From: an uncultured Acetatifactor sp.
GTDB lineage: Bacteria > Bacillota > Clostridia > Lachnospirales > Lachnospiraceae
Direction of reading: 5' to 3'
Length of the DNA: 60,751 nucleotides
Assembly: GCA_944384205.1 (NCBI GenBank)
Contig: CALWSL010000018.1
Span: 1-60,751 of the forward strand
Part shown: positions 49,284-58,980 of the stretch, in pieces
Numbering within the stretch: position 1 is the first letter of the stretch
How the letters are laid out: every line of letters begins with the position of its first letter
Notes under the pieces: model-generated
The model's input: only the letters and a program-made list of their open reading frames with translations
What the model was told of the DNA's origin: nothing
Database searches by the model: none
Translations under genes and position numbers: made by a program

Positions 49284-50456
49284 TTACTCCTCATTATAAT
49301 CTGCACCGTCTTCGTATTCTCCGTCTTCGTATTCTCCGGCATCATACGCTTCGTCTTCGTATTCCTCCTCAGCATAGTCGTCCACATAGTCCTCATAGCG
49401 GAAGCCGGGAGCATCCTTTGCCTGTGTCTCCGACTTAATGTCGATTTTATACCCTGTGAGCCTTGCCGCAAGTCTTGCATTCTGTCCCTCCTTACCGATA
49501 GCCAGTGACAGTTGGTAATCGGGAACGACAACCTTTGCGGTCTTCTCGTCCGGATCTGCAAACACAGCTACAATTTTTGCAGGAGACAAAGCGTTCTGAA
49601 TCAGATTTCCGGGGTTCTCATCCCAGCTTACAATATCAATCTTCTCGCCGCGAAGCTCTTCCACGATAGCATTTACTCTGGCTCCATTCATACCGACACA
49701 TGCGCCGACTGCATCCACGTTGGGATTGTTGCTCCATACTGCAATTTTGGTACGGCTTCCCGCTTCACGGGCAATGCTCTTAATCTCTACCGTTCCGTCC
49801 TTAATTTCCGTTACTTCGGACTCAAACAGTCTCTTAACCAGTTCGGGATGGGTGCGGCTTACATTAATACGGGGACCCTTCGGAGTATTCTTTACTTCAA
49901 GGATGTAAACCTTAATTCTCTCGGTAGGCTTGAACACCTCAGTCTTTACCTGCTCGTTCTCATTCAGCATTGCATCCGCCCTGCCTAAATTGATGCTGAT
50001 GTTTTTGCCCACATAGCGCTGAACAACGCCGGTTACAACGTCTTTCTCTTTTTCATAAAACTGATTGTAAATAACGCTTCTCTCTTCTTCACGAATTTTC
50101 TGAAGAATTACGTTCTTCGCATTCTGGGTTGCTATACGTCCGAATTCCTTGGACTTAATTTCCACATTCAAAACATCGCCCACCTGTACTTTCTCGGAAA
50201 GCTCCCTTGCATCCGCAAGCGCAATCTGCAGACAGTCGTCCTCAACATCCTCCGCAGTCTCAACTACTTCCTTCTGCGCATATACCAGAAAATCACAGGT
50301 TTCGCGGTTGATTTCTACCTTTACGTTATCAGCCTTGCCGAAGTGATTCTTGCATGCTGTCATCAAAGAGTTTTCAATTGCTTCAAATAAAGTCTCTTTG
50401 CTGATTTCCTTCTCCTTTTCCAGAATATCAAGCGCTTCCATTAATTCTTTGTTCAT
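49284..50456 (-). CDS. nusA: Transcription termination/antitermination factor NusA
   Basis: This 390-residue protein binds RNA polymerase and nascent RNA. The N-terminal domain ([25 protein letters not shown]), S1 ([22 protein letters not shown]) and two KH domains ([19 protein letters not shown] and [20 protein letters not shown]) are present. The C-terminus is an acidic Tyr/Glu/Asp repeat ([10 protein letters not shown]) instead of the acidic repeats of E. coli NusA. Position after rimP is conserved. Confidence 0.96.
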   Translation of the reverse strand: MNKELMEALDILEKEKEISKETLFEAIENSLMTACKNHFGKADNVKVEINRETCDFLVYAQKEVVETAEDVEDDCLQIALADARELSEKVQVGDVLNVEIKSKEFGRIATQNAKNVILQKIREEERSVIYNQFYEKEKDVVTGVVQRYVGKNISINLGRADAMLNENEQVKTEVFKPTERIKVYILEVKNTPKGPRINVSRTHPELVKRLFESEVTEIKDGTVEIKSIAREAGSRTKIAVWSNNPNVDAVGACVGMNGARVNAIVEELRGEKIDIVSWDENPGNLIQNALSPAKIVAVFADPDEKTAKVVVPDYQLSLAIGKEGQNARLAARLTGYKIDIKSETQAKDAPGFRYEDYVDDYAEEEYEDEAYDAGEYEDGEYEDGADYNEE

Positions 50457-50494
50457 CATTTCCTCCATTCCAGCTTTTCGCTTATAGCTATTTA

Positions 50495-50959
50495 TTAAAA
50501 ATCCAACGCCAGACGAATCAGTGCAACGTCTGTCCGTGTAAAGGTTCTTTTACCGTCCCCTTCCAAAATGGTAATGCTGTCCGCATCAAAGCTGTCTAAC
50601 ACGCCCGCAAATTCCCTGCATTTGTCAACGGGCTTAAACAGCTTAATCTCAACTTCCTCTCCGATGCTCTTTGCCAGATGCTTATCCTTTTTTAAGGTTC
50701 TTCCGAGACCCGGACTGCTGACCTCAAGAATGTACGCATCGGGAATAAAATCCTCCTTATCCAGCGCCTCCGAAAGGGCACGGCTTACATTTTCACAGTC
50801 AGAAATATTCACACCCTCCCGCTTGTCAATGTAAGCGCGCAGATAATAATCACTGCCTTCCTTCACATATTCCACATCATAAATTTCCACACCGTTTGCC
50901 TCTGCAATAGGTTCGAGCAGCTTTTCCGTTTTCTCCTCGTAGTTTTCCCTTCTGGACAT
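50495..50959 (-). CDS. rimP: Ribosome maturation factor RimP
   Basis: This 154-residue protein helps assemble the 30S subunit. It contains PIAEANGVEIYDVEYVKEGSDYYLRAYIDK and YILEVSSPGLGRTLKKDKH, both typical. ATG 50959 follows AAAGGAGGATATGG. It is the first gene of the rimP-nusA-ylxR-ylxQ-infB-rbfA-nrnA-truB-ribF run. Confidence 0.95.
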   Translation of the reverse strand: MSRRENYEEKTEKLLEPIAEANGVEIYDVEYVKEGSDYYLRAYIDKREGVNISDCENVSRALSEALDKEDFIPDAYILEVSSPGLGRTLKKDKHLAKSIGEEVEIKLFKPVDKCREFAGVLDSFDADSITILEGDGKRTFTRTDVALIRLALDF

Positions 50960-51136
50960 CCATATCCTCCTTTTTCGCAAAACAAACAAGAAAGAGTGGC
51001 GCGCGTCCACTCTTACTCTGATAATCATCGTATGCTTCTATTAGTATAGTACCTGTTTGTGTCAATGTCAACACTTTTTATGCTGAATTTCGGTAATTAT
51101 CTCCTGCAATAATTTGTCATCCGCAACACTTGCAGC

Positions 51137-52210
51137 TTATTCATTCATCTTCGCCAGCTTCGCCGCCTGGTCCGCCGCAATACAGGCATCGATAATCTCC
51201 TGAATATCTCCGTTCATAATCTTATCCAGCTTATACAAAGTCAGACCGATACGGTGGTCAGTGACGCGTCCCTGAGGGAAATTGTAGGTGCGGATTTTCT
51301 CAGAACGGTCCCCCGTACCAATCTGACTTCTGCGAAGCTCCGCTTCCGCATCATGCCTCTGCTGCTGCTCGATGTCATAGAGCTTTGCTTTTAACAGGGC
51401 AAAAGCCTTTGCCTTGTTCTGTAACTGTGACTTTTCAGTCTGACTATACACCACGATTCCCGTGGGATAATGGGTCAGACGAACCGCCGAATCCGTGGTA
51501 TTAACACACTGACCGCCGTTGCCGGAAGCACGCATAACGTCAATACGAATATCCTTTTCATCGATTACAATATCAATATCCTCGTCAACCTCCGGCATAA
51601 CCGCCACACTGATGGTTGAGGTGTGGATACGCCCGCCGCTCTCTGTCTCAGGTACACGCTGTACGCGATGCACACCGCTTTCGTACTTCATCTTGGAGTA
51701 TGCACCCTGACCGGTAATCATAAACTGAACCTCTTTCATACCGCCAATGCCGATTTCGTCCACGTTCATGGTTTCCACCTTCCAGCGCTGGCTCTCTGCA
51801 TAATGCACATACATACGGTAAATTTCAGCCGCGAACAATGCCGCCTCATCGCCGCCGGCGCCCGCACGGATTTCCACGATAACATTCTTATCGTCATTGG
51901 GGTCCTTGGGAAGCAGCAGGATTTTCAGCTCCTGCTCCAGCTCTTCCACACGTTTTTTGCTGTCATTTAACGTTTCCTTTATCATTTCGCGCATTTCTTC
52001 ATCGTTTTCCTCTTCCAGCATGGCAAGGGAATCCTCGATGTCCTGTCTGCACTTTTTATACTCGGTATACGCCTCCACAATCGGCATCAAATCGCTCTGC
52101 TCCTTCATCAGCCTGCGGAAACGCTCCTGATTGTTTGTTACCGTAGGCTCATGCAGCTCGCTCAGAATCTCTTCAAAACGAATTAATAAATCTTCCAACT
52201 TATCAAACAT
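51137..52210 (-). CDS. prfA: Peptide chain release factor 1
   Basis: This 357-residue protein releases peptides at UAA and UAG codons. The catalytic motif [19 protein letters not shown] contains GGQ, and the codon-recognition region and [16 protein letters not shown] are present. It lies behind prmC, the methylase that modifies the GGQ glutamine. Confidence 0.97.
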   Translation of the reverse strand: MFDKLEDLLIRFEEILSELHEPTVTNNQERFRRLMKEQSDLMPIVEAYTEYKKCRQDIEDSLAMLEEENDEEMREMIKETLNDSKKRVEELEQELKILLLPKDPNDDKNVIVEIRAGAGGDEAALFAAEIYRMYVHYAESQRWKVETMNVDEIGIGGMKEVQFMITGQGAYSKMKYESGVHRVQRVPETESGGRIHTSTISVAVMPEVDEDIDIVIDEKDIRIDVMRASGNGGQCVNTTDSAVRLTHYPTGIVVYSQTEKSQLQNKAKAFALLKAKLYDIEQQQRHDAEAELRRSQIGTGDRSEKIRTYNFPQGRVTDHRIGLTLYKLDKIMNGDIQEIIDACIAADQAAKLAKMNE

Positions 52211-52257
52211 AACTGCCTCTCATCCTTCATTTTCACAATATTCATCACATAGCTGTC

Positions 52258-53100
52258 TCACTTGATATATGTTCCATACACAACTCTGTCCAGTCCTGCA
52301 TAGTCTTTCACAACCGTAACCTCCAAAAAGCCTGCATCCCGCATCAGGGCACTGACTGCCTCCGCCTGGTCGTGTCCTATTTCAAAATAAAGCTTACCGC
52401 CCCGCACGAGATACGCCCTGCCATCCGCCACAATCCGTCTGTAAAAATACAAGCCATCCTCCGCACCGTCCAGCGCCCGCATGGGCTCGTGGTCTCTTAC
52501 CTCCGGCATCAGCGTGGGAATCACGTCACTGCGGATATAAGGGGGATTGGACACAATAAACTCGTATTTTCCCGTGACATGCTCAAACAAATCGCTCTGC
52601 AAAAAGACAGCGCTGCCTTCGCCGCCAAGGAATCTCTTCGCATTCTCACATGCCACAGCCAGCGCTTTCTCCGAAATATCCGCACCGACACCCTGACAGC
52701 CATTGCTGTAATGCAAAAGGCTAATTAAAATACAGCCGCTTCCGGTACACATATCCAGAATCCGCATTCCATCATGCAGCTCTTTTAAGACCTCCTCTAC
52801 CAGAATTTCCGTATCCTGTCTGGGGATTAACACATGCTCATTCACCTGAAAGGTAAGTCCCATGAAATCCTGTTCCCCCGTCAAATGCTGCAAGGGAATC
52901 CGACTGCGGCGCTTTGCAATCATTTGCAGGTATTTCTCTTCCTGCTCCGACTCTACAGGACGGTCTCCATGCACCAGTAAATCATTGCGGGTTGTGCCGC
53001 ACACATATTCCAGCAAAAGTCTGGCGTCCAACGCCGCTTCTTCTATTCCGGCAGCCGATAAGGCGGCGCAGCCATTCTCATATATCTTTCTGTAGGTCAT
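52258..53100 (-). CDS. prmC: Release factor glutamine methyltransferase
   Basis: This 280-residue SAM-dependent enzyme methylates the GGQ glutamine of release factors. The N-terminal helical domain is followed by QHLTGEQDFMGLTFQVNEHVLIPRQDTEIL, the SAM site MRILDMCTGSGCILISL and the catalytic NPPY in FIVSNPPYIRS. ATG 53100 follows AGAGGACTT and overlaps the yqhQ stop codon. Confidence 0.95.
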   Translation of the reverse strand: MTYRKIYENGCAALSAAGIEEAALDARLLLEYVCGTTRNDLLVHGDRPVESEQEEKYLQMIAKRRSRIPLQHLTGEQDFMGLTFQVNEHVLIPRQDTEILVEEVLKELHDGMRILDMCTGSGCILISLLHYSNGCQGVGADISEKALAVACENAKRFLGGEGSAVFLQSDLFEHVTGKYEFIVSNPPYIRSDVIPTLMPEVRDHEPMRALDGAEDGLYFYRRIVADGRAYLVRGGKLYFEIGHDQAEAVSALMRDAGFLEVTVVKDYAGLDRVVYGTYIK

Positions 53101-54095
53101 AAGTCCTCTTCCGCTTTCGGTCCGTCCTCCAGCCAACTGTCATCTACTTCATAGCCAAAACTGTCATAAAGGTATTTTTTCCAGTCAAATACTGCTTCCA
53201 CGGCAGCAATCGCCACTTCTGCCATACTCTCATCCGGCTCCTTTGTGGTCAGACGCTGAATCAGCATACCGGGCGCTGAGACAATACGGACAAAAATATT
53301 GTCGCTTCGTCCTGCCAGCCGAATCACCTCATAGGAAATACCTGCCACTACAGGCATCAGCAATATGCGCAATACCACTCTCAGAGCCACATTATCCACA
53401 CGGATAAAGAAAAACAGAATAATACTTACAAACATTACCAGAAACATAAAGCTGGTTCCGCATCTCTTATGCAGTCTGGAGCTTCTCATTACATTATGCA
53501 CCGTAAGGGGTCTGCCCTTTTCAATGCAGTTGATACATTTATGCTCGGCTCCATGATACTGATACATTCTTTTGATATCCTTCATGGCGCTGATGCCCCA
53601 CACATACAGGATAAAAATCAGAATACGTATCACCCCTTCCAGAATTGTCATCAGGGAATGGTTGCGCACGAAGCCTTCAAACAAAGAGGTAATAAAATAA
53701 GGAAGGATTATAAAAATACCAACAGCCAGCACGACGGAAACAATTGTGGTCAAAGTCATCAGTATTTTTTCCCCATTGCCGCGCGTCACCTTATCCATCG
53801 CCTTGTCAATTTTAGTCTCCGCTTCGTCCTCCTCTTCGTAAAAGGATGCCGAATAATTCAAAGTCCTGACGCCAAGCATCATGGAATCAATGAAATTGAA
53901 GATACCGCGTATAAACGGAATCTCTACAATCTTATGTCCGTGCAGTACACCCTGATAATTCTCAAGCTCCACGTCAATCTCACCGTTCGGTTTCCTGACC
54001 GCCACTGCATAGTTTTCTTTATTTTTCATCATAATGCCTTCCAGCACAGCCTGTCCGCCGATACCGGAATAGCGGTTACATTTTTTTCTCGACAT
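53097..54095 (-). CDS. yqhQ: DUF1385 membrane protein (YqhQ family)
   Basis: This 332-residue protein starts YSGIGGQAVLEGIMMKNKENYAVAVR, a strong family signature. It has several membrane helices (ILMTLTTIVSVVLAVGIFIILPYFI and others) and the motif YHGAEHKCINCIEKG. Function is unproven. The place between rpmE and prmC is conserved in clostridia. Confidence 0.92.
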   Translation of the reverse strand: MSRKKCNRYSGIGGQAVLEGIMMKNKENYAVAVRKPNGEIDVELENYQGVLHGHKIVEIPFIRGIFNFIDSMMLGVRTLNYSASFYEEEDEAETKIDKAMDKVTRGNGEKILMTLTTIVSVVLAVGIFIILPYFITSLFEGFVRNHSLMTILEGVIRILIFILYVWGISAMKDIKRMYQYHGAEHKCINCIEKGRPLTVHNVMRSSRLHKRCGTSFMFLVMFVSIILFFFIRVDNVALRVVLRILLMPVVAGISYEVIRLAGRSDNIFVRIVSAPGMLIQRLTTKEPDESMAEVAIAAVEAVFDWKKYLYDSFGYEVDDSWLEDGPKAEEDL

Positions 54096-54120
54096 AAATC
54101 ACACCTACTTATGAAAGGAA

Positions 54121-54148
54121 AAGGTTGAGATAGGAATACCTCAACCTT
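54121..54148 (-). terminator. Hairpin behind rpmE
   Basis: AAGGTTGAG (54121-54129) and CTCAACCTT (54140-54148) form a 9-bp stem with a 10-nt loop. On the minus strand TTCCTTTC follows. It lies 12 bp behind the rpmE stop codon and probably reduces read-through into yqhQ. Confidence 0.7.
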
Positions 54149-54160
54149 TTGTTAGCACTC

Positions 54161-54361
54161 TTATTTAACACCGTATTTCTTATTGAACTTATCAATACGG
54201 CCATCAGCTCTTGCAGTCTTCTGCTGACCTGTGTAGAATGAATGACATTTGGAGCAAACTTCTACGTGAATCTCAGGCTTGGTAGAACCGGTTACAAATG
54301 TGTTGCCACAGTTGCAAGTTACAGTTGCCTGGTAATACTGGGGATGGATTCCTTCTTTCAT
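54161..54361 (-). CDS. rpmE: 50S ribosomal protein L31 (zinc-binding form)
   Basis: This 66-residue protein begins [22 protein letters not shown] and has [13 protein letters not shown], so the four-cysteine zinc site is intact (the C+ form). ATG 54361 is preceded by GAGAGGTGAAAACG. It lies downstream of rho, as in many Gram-positives. Confidence 0.97.
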   Translation of the reverse strand: MKEGIHPQYYQATVTCNCGNTFVTGSTKPEIHVEVCSKCHSFYTGQQKTARADGRIDKFNKKYGVK

Positions 54362-54481
54362 CGTTTTCACCTCTCTATTGAAATCTTAGTTTATGTTCTA
54401 TGTTCTCATCCGCACTGCCTATGGAACCACAAACAGCGTTGTTATTGTAACACATTAGTTAAATGCTTGCAATACCATTTT

Positions 54482-55960
54482 TTAAATAAATTTGTTCTTT
54501 TTTACCATTGCGACAAAATCCGCATTATTTCTGGTTCTGGAGAACATATCAAGGATGCGGTCAGTCGCCTCGTCCGGCTTCAATCCATTCAGCGCCTTAC
54601 GCATAATATTGATTGCCTCAAGCTCCTCCCCTGAAAGCAGTAAATCCTCTCTTCTGGTACCTGACTTTGCAAGGTCAATCGCGGGAAAAATACGTTTCTC
54701 GGACATCTTACGGTCCAGTACCATTTCCATGTTGCCGGTGCCTTTGAATTCTTCGTACACCACATCGTCCATCTTGCTTCCGGTATCAACCAGCGCGGTT
54801 GCCAGAATCGTCAGGCTTCCGCCCTCACGCATATTACGCGCCGCACCGAAAAACCTCTTGGGCATATGAAGCGCAGAAGGATCAAGACCGCCGGAAAGGG
54901 TACGTCCGCTGGGCGGTACTACCTGATTGTAGGCTCTGGTCAGACGAGTGATGCTGTCAAGCAGAATCACTACATCCTTTTTATGCTCCACAAGACGTTT
55001 TGCCCGCTCAATCACCATCTCGGAAACTCTCTTATGGTGTTCGGGAAGCTCATCAAAGGTTGAATAAATTACCTCCACATTGGCACCCACAATCGCTTCC
55101 CTGATATCGGTTACTTCCTCAGGGCGCTCATCAATCAGCAGAATCAGCATGTGCATCTTGGGATTGGTACGAAGAATTGATTTTGCCACATCCTTTAACA
55201 GCGTGGTTTTACCTGCTTTGGGCGGAGATACAATCATACCGCGCTGTCCTTTGCCGACAGGACTTACCAAATCCATAACGCGCATAGCCACGCTGCATCC
55301 CGGTGTCTCCAGTCTGATGCGCTCATTGGGGAAAATCGGGGTCATATCTTCAAACGCCATACGCCTGGAAGCCTCCTCCACCGTATAGCCGTTTATTGTT
55401 CTGATAAACAAAAGTGCGCTGAATTTCTCCTGCTGGGTCTTGATACGCTTATTGCCGCGCAGAATATCTCCGGTTTTCAAACCGAAACGGCGAATCTGAC
55501 TGGGCGCTACATAGACGTCGTTTTCGCCGGGCAGATAGTTTTCGCAACGGATAAATCCATAGCCGTCCGGCATAACCTCCAGAATGCCGCTTGCCTCGAT
55601 ACCGCTGTCCAGTTCCTTGGGATAATGATTCTCGTCATACACCTCGTTGTTCCGGGCAGGACGTTCCCTGTTCTCCTGTCTGGCATATCCCTCATTGCTC
55701 TCTCTGACAGCACTTTCCCTGTTATTCTCTCTGTTATAGCTTGTATTATTTTCCCTGGCACTGTTCTCAGTTTTCGCAGCCGGCTGTACGGAAGATTCTG
55801 CCGCAGGCGCACTGTCCTGCTCCTTCTTCAGTCTTTCATCCTCTGCGAGCATGGCTTCTACCAGTTCCGCTTTCTTCATGGCGGACGTACCCTTCAGCCC
55901 ACGCACCTTTGCAAGCTCTTTTAACTGTACCAACGCTAACGATTCATACTTTTCTCTCAT
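54482..55960 (-). CDS. rho: Transcription termination factor Rho
   Basis: This 492-residue RNA helicase ends non-intrinsic transcripts. It has an N-terminal Rho_N domain (SLALVQLKELAKVRGLKG). An Asn/Arg/Glu-rich insertion (about 55-115, YNRENNRESAVRESNEG) follows, then the cold-shock RNA-binding domain (GILEVMPDGYGFIRCENY). The ATPase has Walker A in VSPPKAGKTTLLKDVA and Walker B in VVILLDSITRLTRAYN. The low-complexity insertion is typical of clostridial Rho. Confidence 0.97.
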   Translation of the reverse strand: MREKYESLALVQLKELAKVRGLKGTSAMKKAELVEAMLAEDERLKKEQDSAPAAESSVQPAAKTENSARENNTSYNRENNRESAVRESNEGYARQENRERPARNNEVYDENHYPKELDSGIEASGILEVMPDGYGFIRCENYLPGENDVYVAPSQIRRFGLKTGDILRGNKRIKTQQEKFSALLFIRTINGYTVEEASRRMAFEDMTPIFPNERIRLETPGCSVAMRVMDLVSPVGKGQRGMIVSPPKAGKTTLLKDVAKSILRTNPKMHMLILLIDERPEEVTDIREAIVGANVEVIYSTFDELPEHHKRVSEMVIERAKRLVEHKKDVVILLDSITRLTRAYNQVVPPSGRTLSGGLDPSALHMPKRFFGAARNMREGGSLTILATALVDTGSKMDDVVYEEFKGTGNMEMVLDRKMSEKRIFPAIDLAKSGTRREDLLLSGEELEAINIMRKALNGLKPDEATDRILDMFSRTRNNADFVAMVKKNKFI

Positions 55961-56182
55961 AAATTCCTCCTAATCCGAAAACAGTCCAAACTGTAAATAC
56001 TATTTTTGAAAGCTTTTCCACTTATTATGGGGTATCTGTTTAGGAAATCTCACGGACGTGTTCCTTGACTGCATGACGAAATTCTCACACATAAAGTTAT
56101 TATAATACAAATTCCATAAAATAGGAAGTCCTAATTTTCACTATTTTTTTGAGAAATATATTTTTCGAGAAATATTTTTTTC

Positions 56183-56211
56183 TTGCGAAGCACAATAAAC
56201 TATTATATGAT
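56183..56211 (+). promoter_or_regulatory. Malic enzyme gene promoter
   Basis: TTGCGA (56183-56188), a 17-bp spacer and TATGAT (56206-56211) form a sigma-A promoter about 65 bp before the start codon. The rest of the 316-bp divergent gap is AT-rich. It probably also holds the leftward rho promoter, for which a TATAAT near 56100 is a candidate. Confidence 0.6.
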
Positions 56212-56276
56212 AATCACGAAGGCTTTCCTGTTCTATGGATGCCTGTTTTTGAAAGAAAAGAGAAAGAGGTGTTTTC

Positions 56277-57428
56277 ATGACAACCAATGAAAAAGCATTG
56301 ATGATGCACGAAAAATGGAACGGCAAACTGGAAACCGTCTCCAAAACTCCCGTGAAATCCCGCGAAAATTTGGCTATCGCATATACTCCCGGTGTTGCAG
56401 AGCCCTGCAAAGTGATTGCAAAGGACAGGGAGGCCGCTTATAAATATACGATGAAAGCAAACACGGTAGCCGTTGTTTCCGACGGAAGCGCCGTGTTGGG
56501 GTTGGGAAATATCGGTCCTTATGCCGCAATGCCTGTTATGGAGGGCAAGGCAGTACTGTTTAAGGAATTTGGCGGCGTAAATGCCGTTCCCATCTGCCTG
56601 GACACTCAGGATACCGAAGAAATCATCAAAGCCGTGACATACTTAGCTCCCGGCTTCGGCGGTATTAATCTGGAAGATATCAGCGCTCCGCGATGCTTCG
56701 AAATCGAAGAACGCCTGAATGCCACTCTGGATATCCCCGTATTCCACGACGACCAGCACGGTACCGCTATCGTTGTACTGGCAGGTATCATCAACGCGCT
56801 CAAGGTTGTTAATAAGAAAAAGGAAGACTGTAAGATTGTTGTAAACGGCGCCGGAAGCGCAGGCGTTGCCATCACCAGGCTGCTGCTCACTTACGGTTTC
56901 CCCCATATTATTATGTGTGACAAAGCAGGTATTATCTCCAAAGATACCGAAGACCTGAACTGGATGCAGCAGAAAATGACCGAGGTTACCAATTTACGGA
57001 ATGAAACCGGTTCTCTGGCAGACGCCTTAAAGGATGCAGACATTTTCATCGGTGTATCCGCTCCAAACATTGTTACCCCTGAAATGGTGGCTTCCATGAA
57101 CAGGGACGCCATCCTTTTTGCTATGGCTAACCCCGTTCCCGAGATTATGCCGGATGCCGCCAAAGCTGCAGGTGCCCGGGTAGTCGGCACCGGACGGAGC
57201 GACTTCCCCAATCAGGTAAACAACGTAATCGCTTTTCCCGGAATCTTCAAAGGCGCTTTGGAGGGACGGGCGACCCGGATTACAGAGGAAATGAAGCTGG
57301 CTGCCGCCGAGGCGATTGCAGGTCTTGTTCCCGCCGGGGAATTAAACGAGAACAATATCCTGCCCGAAGCCTTCAATCCCAAGGTTGCGGAGCTTGTCGC
57401 CGAAGCCGTAAAATCTCATATCCGATAA
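56277..57428 (+). CDS. NAD(P)-dependent malic enzyme
   Basis: This 383-residue enzyme oxidatively decarboxylates malate to pyruvate. It contains IAYTPGVAEPCKVIAKD, VVSDGSAVLGLGNIGPYAAMPVMEGKAVLF, the metal-site FHDDQHGTAIVVLAGI and the Rossmann motif VVNGAGSAGVAITRLLL. The short single-domain form is the bacterial type without a phosphotransacetylase fusion. It has GAGAAAGAGG upstream of the ATG. Confidence 0.94.
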   Translation: MTTNEKALMMHEKWNGKLETVSKTPVKSRENLAIAYTPGVAEPCKVIAKDREAAYKYTMKANTVAVVSDGSAVLGLGNIGPYAAMPVMEGKAVLFKEFGGVNAVPICLDTQDTEEIIKAVTYLAPGFGGINLEDISAPRCFEIEERLNATLDIPVFHDDQHGTAIVVLAGIINALKVVNKKKEDCKIVVNGAGSAGVAITRLLLTYGFPHIIMCDKAGIISKDTEDLNWMQQKMTEVTNLRNETGSLADALKDADIFIGVSAPNIVTPEMVASMNRDAILFAMANPVPEIMPDAAKAAGARVVGTGRSDFPNQVNNVIAFPGIFKGALEGRATRITEEMKLAAAEAIAGLVPAGELNENNILPEAFNPKVAELVAEAVKSHIR

Positions 57429-57457
57429 AAAGCTTTCACAGCAGGAAGGATGCCTTC

Positions 57458-58402
57458 ATGACCGGAACAGACTGGCACGGTAAGCCCTATTACTCTCTGG
57501 ATGCTTACTGCAAAAACACCTTTGCACATAAATGCTACAAAATAGCCCTGAATGCCCACATGACCTGTCCCAACCGGGATGGTACTCTGGGTACTCGGGG
57601 CTGTATCTTCTGTAGCGAGGGAGGAAGCGGCGATTTTGCCATAGAAAATCAGGGGCAGAGTATCGAAAAGCAGCTTGCAGAAGGACTTTCCCTCTTCAGG
57701 AGCAAAAAGACGGGCAGTCACTTTATTGCCTATTTTCAGGCTTTTACCAACACCTATGCACCCATTGATTATTTGGAAAAGGTATATCGGGAAGCCCTTG
57801 ACTGCCCTTCGGTGTGCGGCATTTCCATCGCCACCAGACCCGACTGCCTTTCCGAAGAGGTTCTTGCCCTCCTTTACAATCTGCGGAAAGAATACTCCGA
57901 TAAATTTATCTGGATAGAGCTGGGATTACAGACCATACACGAAAATACTGCAGCCTTTATCCGCAGAGGCTATCCCCTCTCCTGCTTTGAAGATGCGTAC
58001 TTACATTTACAGACATTGGGAATTCCCGTAATTGTCCACATGATTCTGGGTCTTCCTCACGAGACGCCCGAAATGATACTGCAAACCATAGAATACTTAA
58101 ATCGCTTACACCCTTTTGGTGTCAAGCTGCAGCTGCTGCATGTACTTAAATATACGGATTTGGCAGAGTACTACCTGTCGGGAGACTTCGATGTGCTGAC
58201 GAAGGAGGAATACCTCTCTTTGGTTTCCCAATGTCTCACGCACCTTTCCCCCGAAATTGTGATTCACCGCGTCACAGGGGACGGTCCGAAGGATATCCTG
58301 ATTGCCCCCAAATGGAGCTGCAATAAACGGGATGTACTGAATTCCCTTCACAAATTGATGAAGGATACAGGCGCCTGTCAGGGAAGAGATTTTTCCATGT
58401 AA
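57458..58402 (+). CDS. TIGR01212 family radical SAM protein (YhcC-like)
   Basis: This 314-residue radical SAM protein has the family cluster pattern CPNRDGTLGTRGCIFC, a wide spacing before the CxxC. FIAYFQAFTNTYAP and IWIELGLQTIHENT are also typical. The physiological reaction is not established for the family. It follows the malic enzyme gene by 29 bp in the same direction. Confidence 0.9.
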   Translation: MTGTDWHGKPYYSLDAYCKNTFAHKCYKIALNAHMTCPNRDGTLGTRGCIFCSEGGSGDFAIENQGQSIEKQLAEGLSLFRSKKTGSHFIAYFQAFTNTYAPIDYLEKVYREALDCPSVCGISIATRPDCLSEEVLALLYNLRKEYSDKFIWIELGLQTIHENTAAFIRRGYPLSCFEDAYLHLQTLGIPVIVHMILGLPHETPEMILQTIEYLNRLHPFGVKLQLLHVLKYTDLAEYYLSGDFDVLTKEEYLSLVSQCLTHLSPEIVIHRVTGDGPKDILIAPKWSCNKRDVLNSLHKLMKDTGACQGRDFSM

Positions 58403-58464
58403 AAAAGCCGCAGCGGCGACTTCCCTGAAACCTCTATATGAAAACGAGAAACGGAAGGTAAAAG

Positions 58465-58980
58465 ATGCTACAAGACCCTTTGACTTTATACAAATTAATC
58501 GTGCTGTATATGTTAAACAGAGTATCCTTTCCTCTGACCACGGCACAGGTCAGCGATTTTATTCTGGGGAAGGAATATACGAATTTCCTGACTCTGCAGC
58601 AGGTTATCAATGAGCTGACAGATGCCGGAATGATTACGCCCCGGTCTATCCGCAACCGCACCCATCTGGCGATTACGGAAGAAGGAAAGGAAACCTTGAC
58701 TTTCTTTCAAAACCGAATCAGCGATGCCATCAAAAACGATATCAATACCTATTTCCGGGAAAATGAATTCTCTCTGCGAAACGAGGTATCCGTGCTGGGG
58801 GATTACTACAAATCCACCTCCGGCGAATTTGAAGCCCATCTGGTCGCCAAGGACAGAGGAATCAAGCTGGTTGACATCACTCTGTCAGTGCCGTCAGAGG
58901 AGCTTGCCGCCTCCATCTGCGACAACTGGCAGAATAAAAATCAGGAAATATACCGGTATCTCACGAAGGAATTATTCTAA
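58465..58980 (+). CDS. DUF4364 family protein
   Basis: This 171-residue protein begins MLQDPLTLYKLIVLYMLNRVSFPLTTAQVSDFILGKEYTNFLTLQQ in successive blocks. This is the winged-helix N-terminus of DUF4364, a clostridial family. The C-terminal half is a separate alpha-beta domain. A DNA-binding regulator is plausible. The end overlaps the 3' end of the opposing rarA gene by 4 bp. Confidence 0.85.
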   Translation: MLQDPLTLYKLIVLYMLNRVSFPLTTAQVSDFILGKEYTNFLTLQQVINELTDAGMITPRSIRNRTHLAITEEGKETLTFFQNRISDAIKNDINTYFRENEFSLRNEVSVLGDYYKSTSGEFEAHLVAKDRGIKLVDITLSVPSEELAASICDNWQNKNQEIYRYLTKELF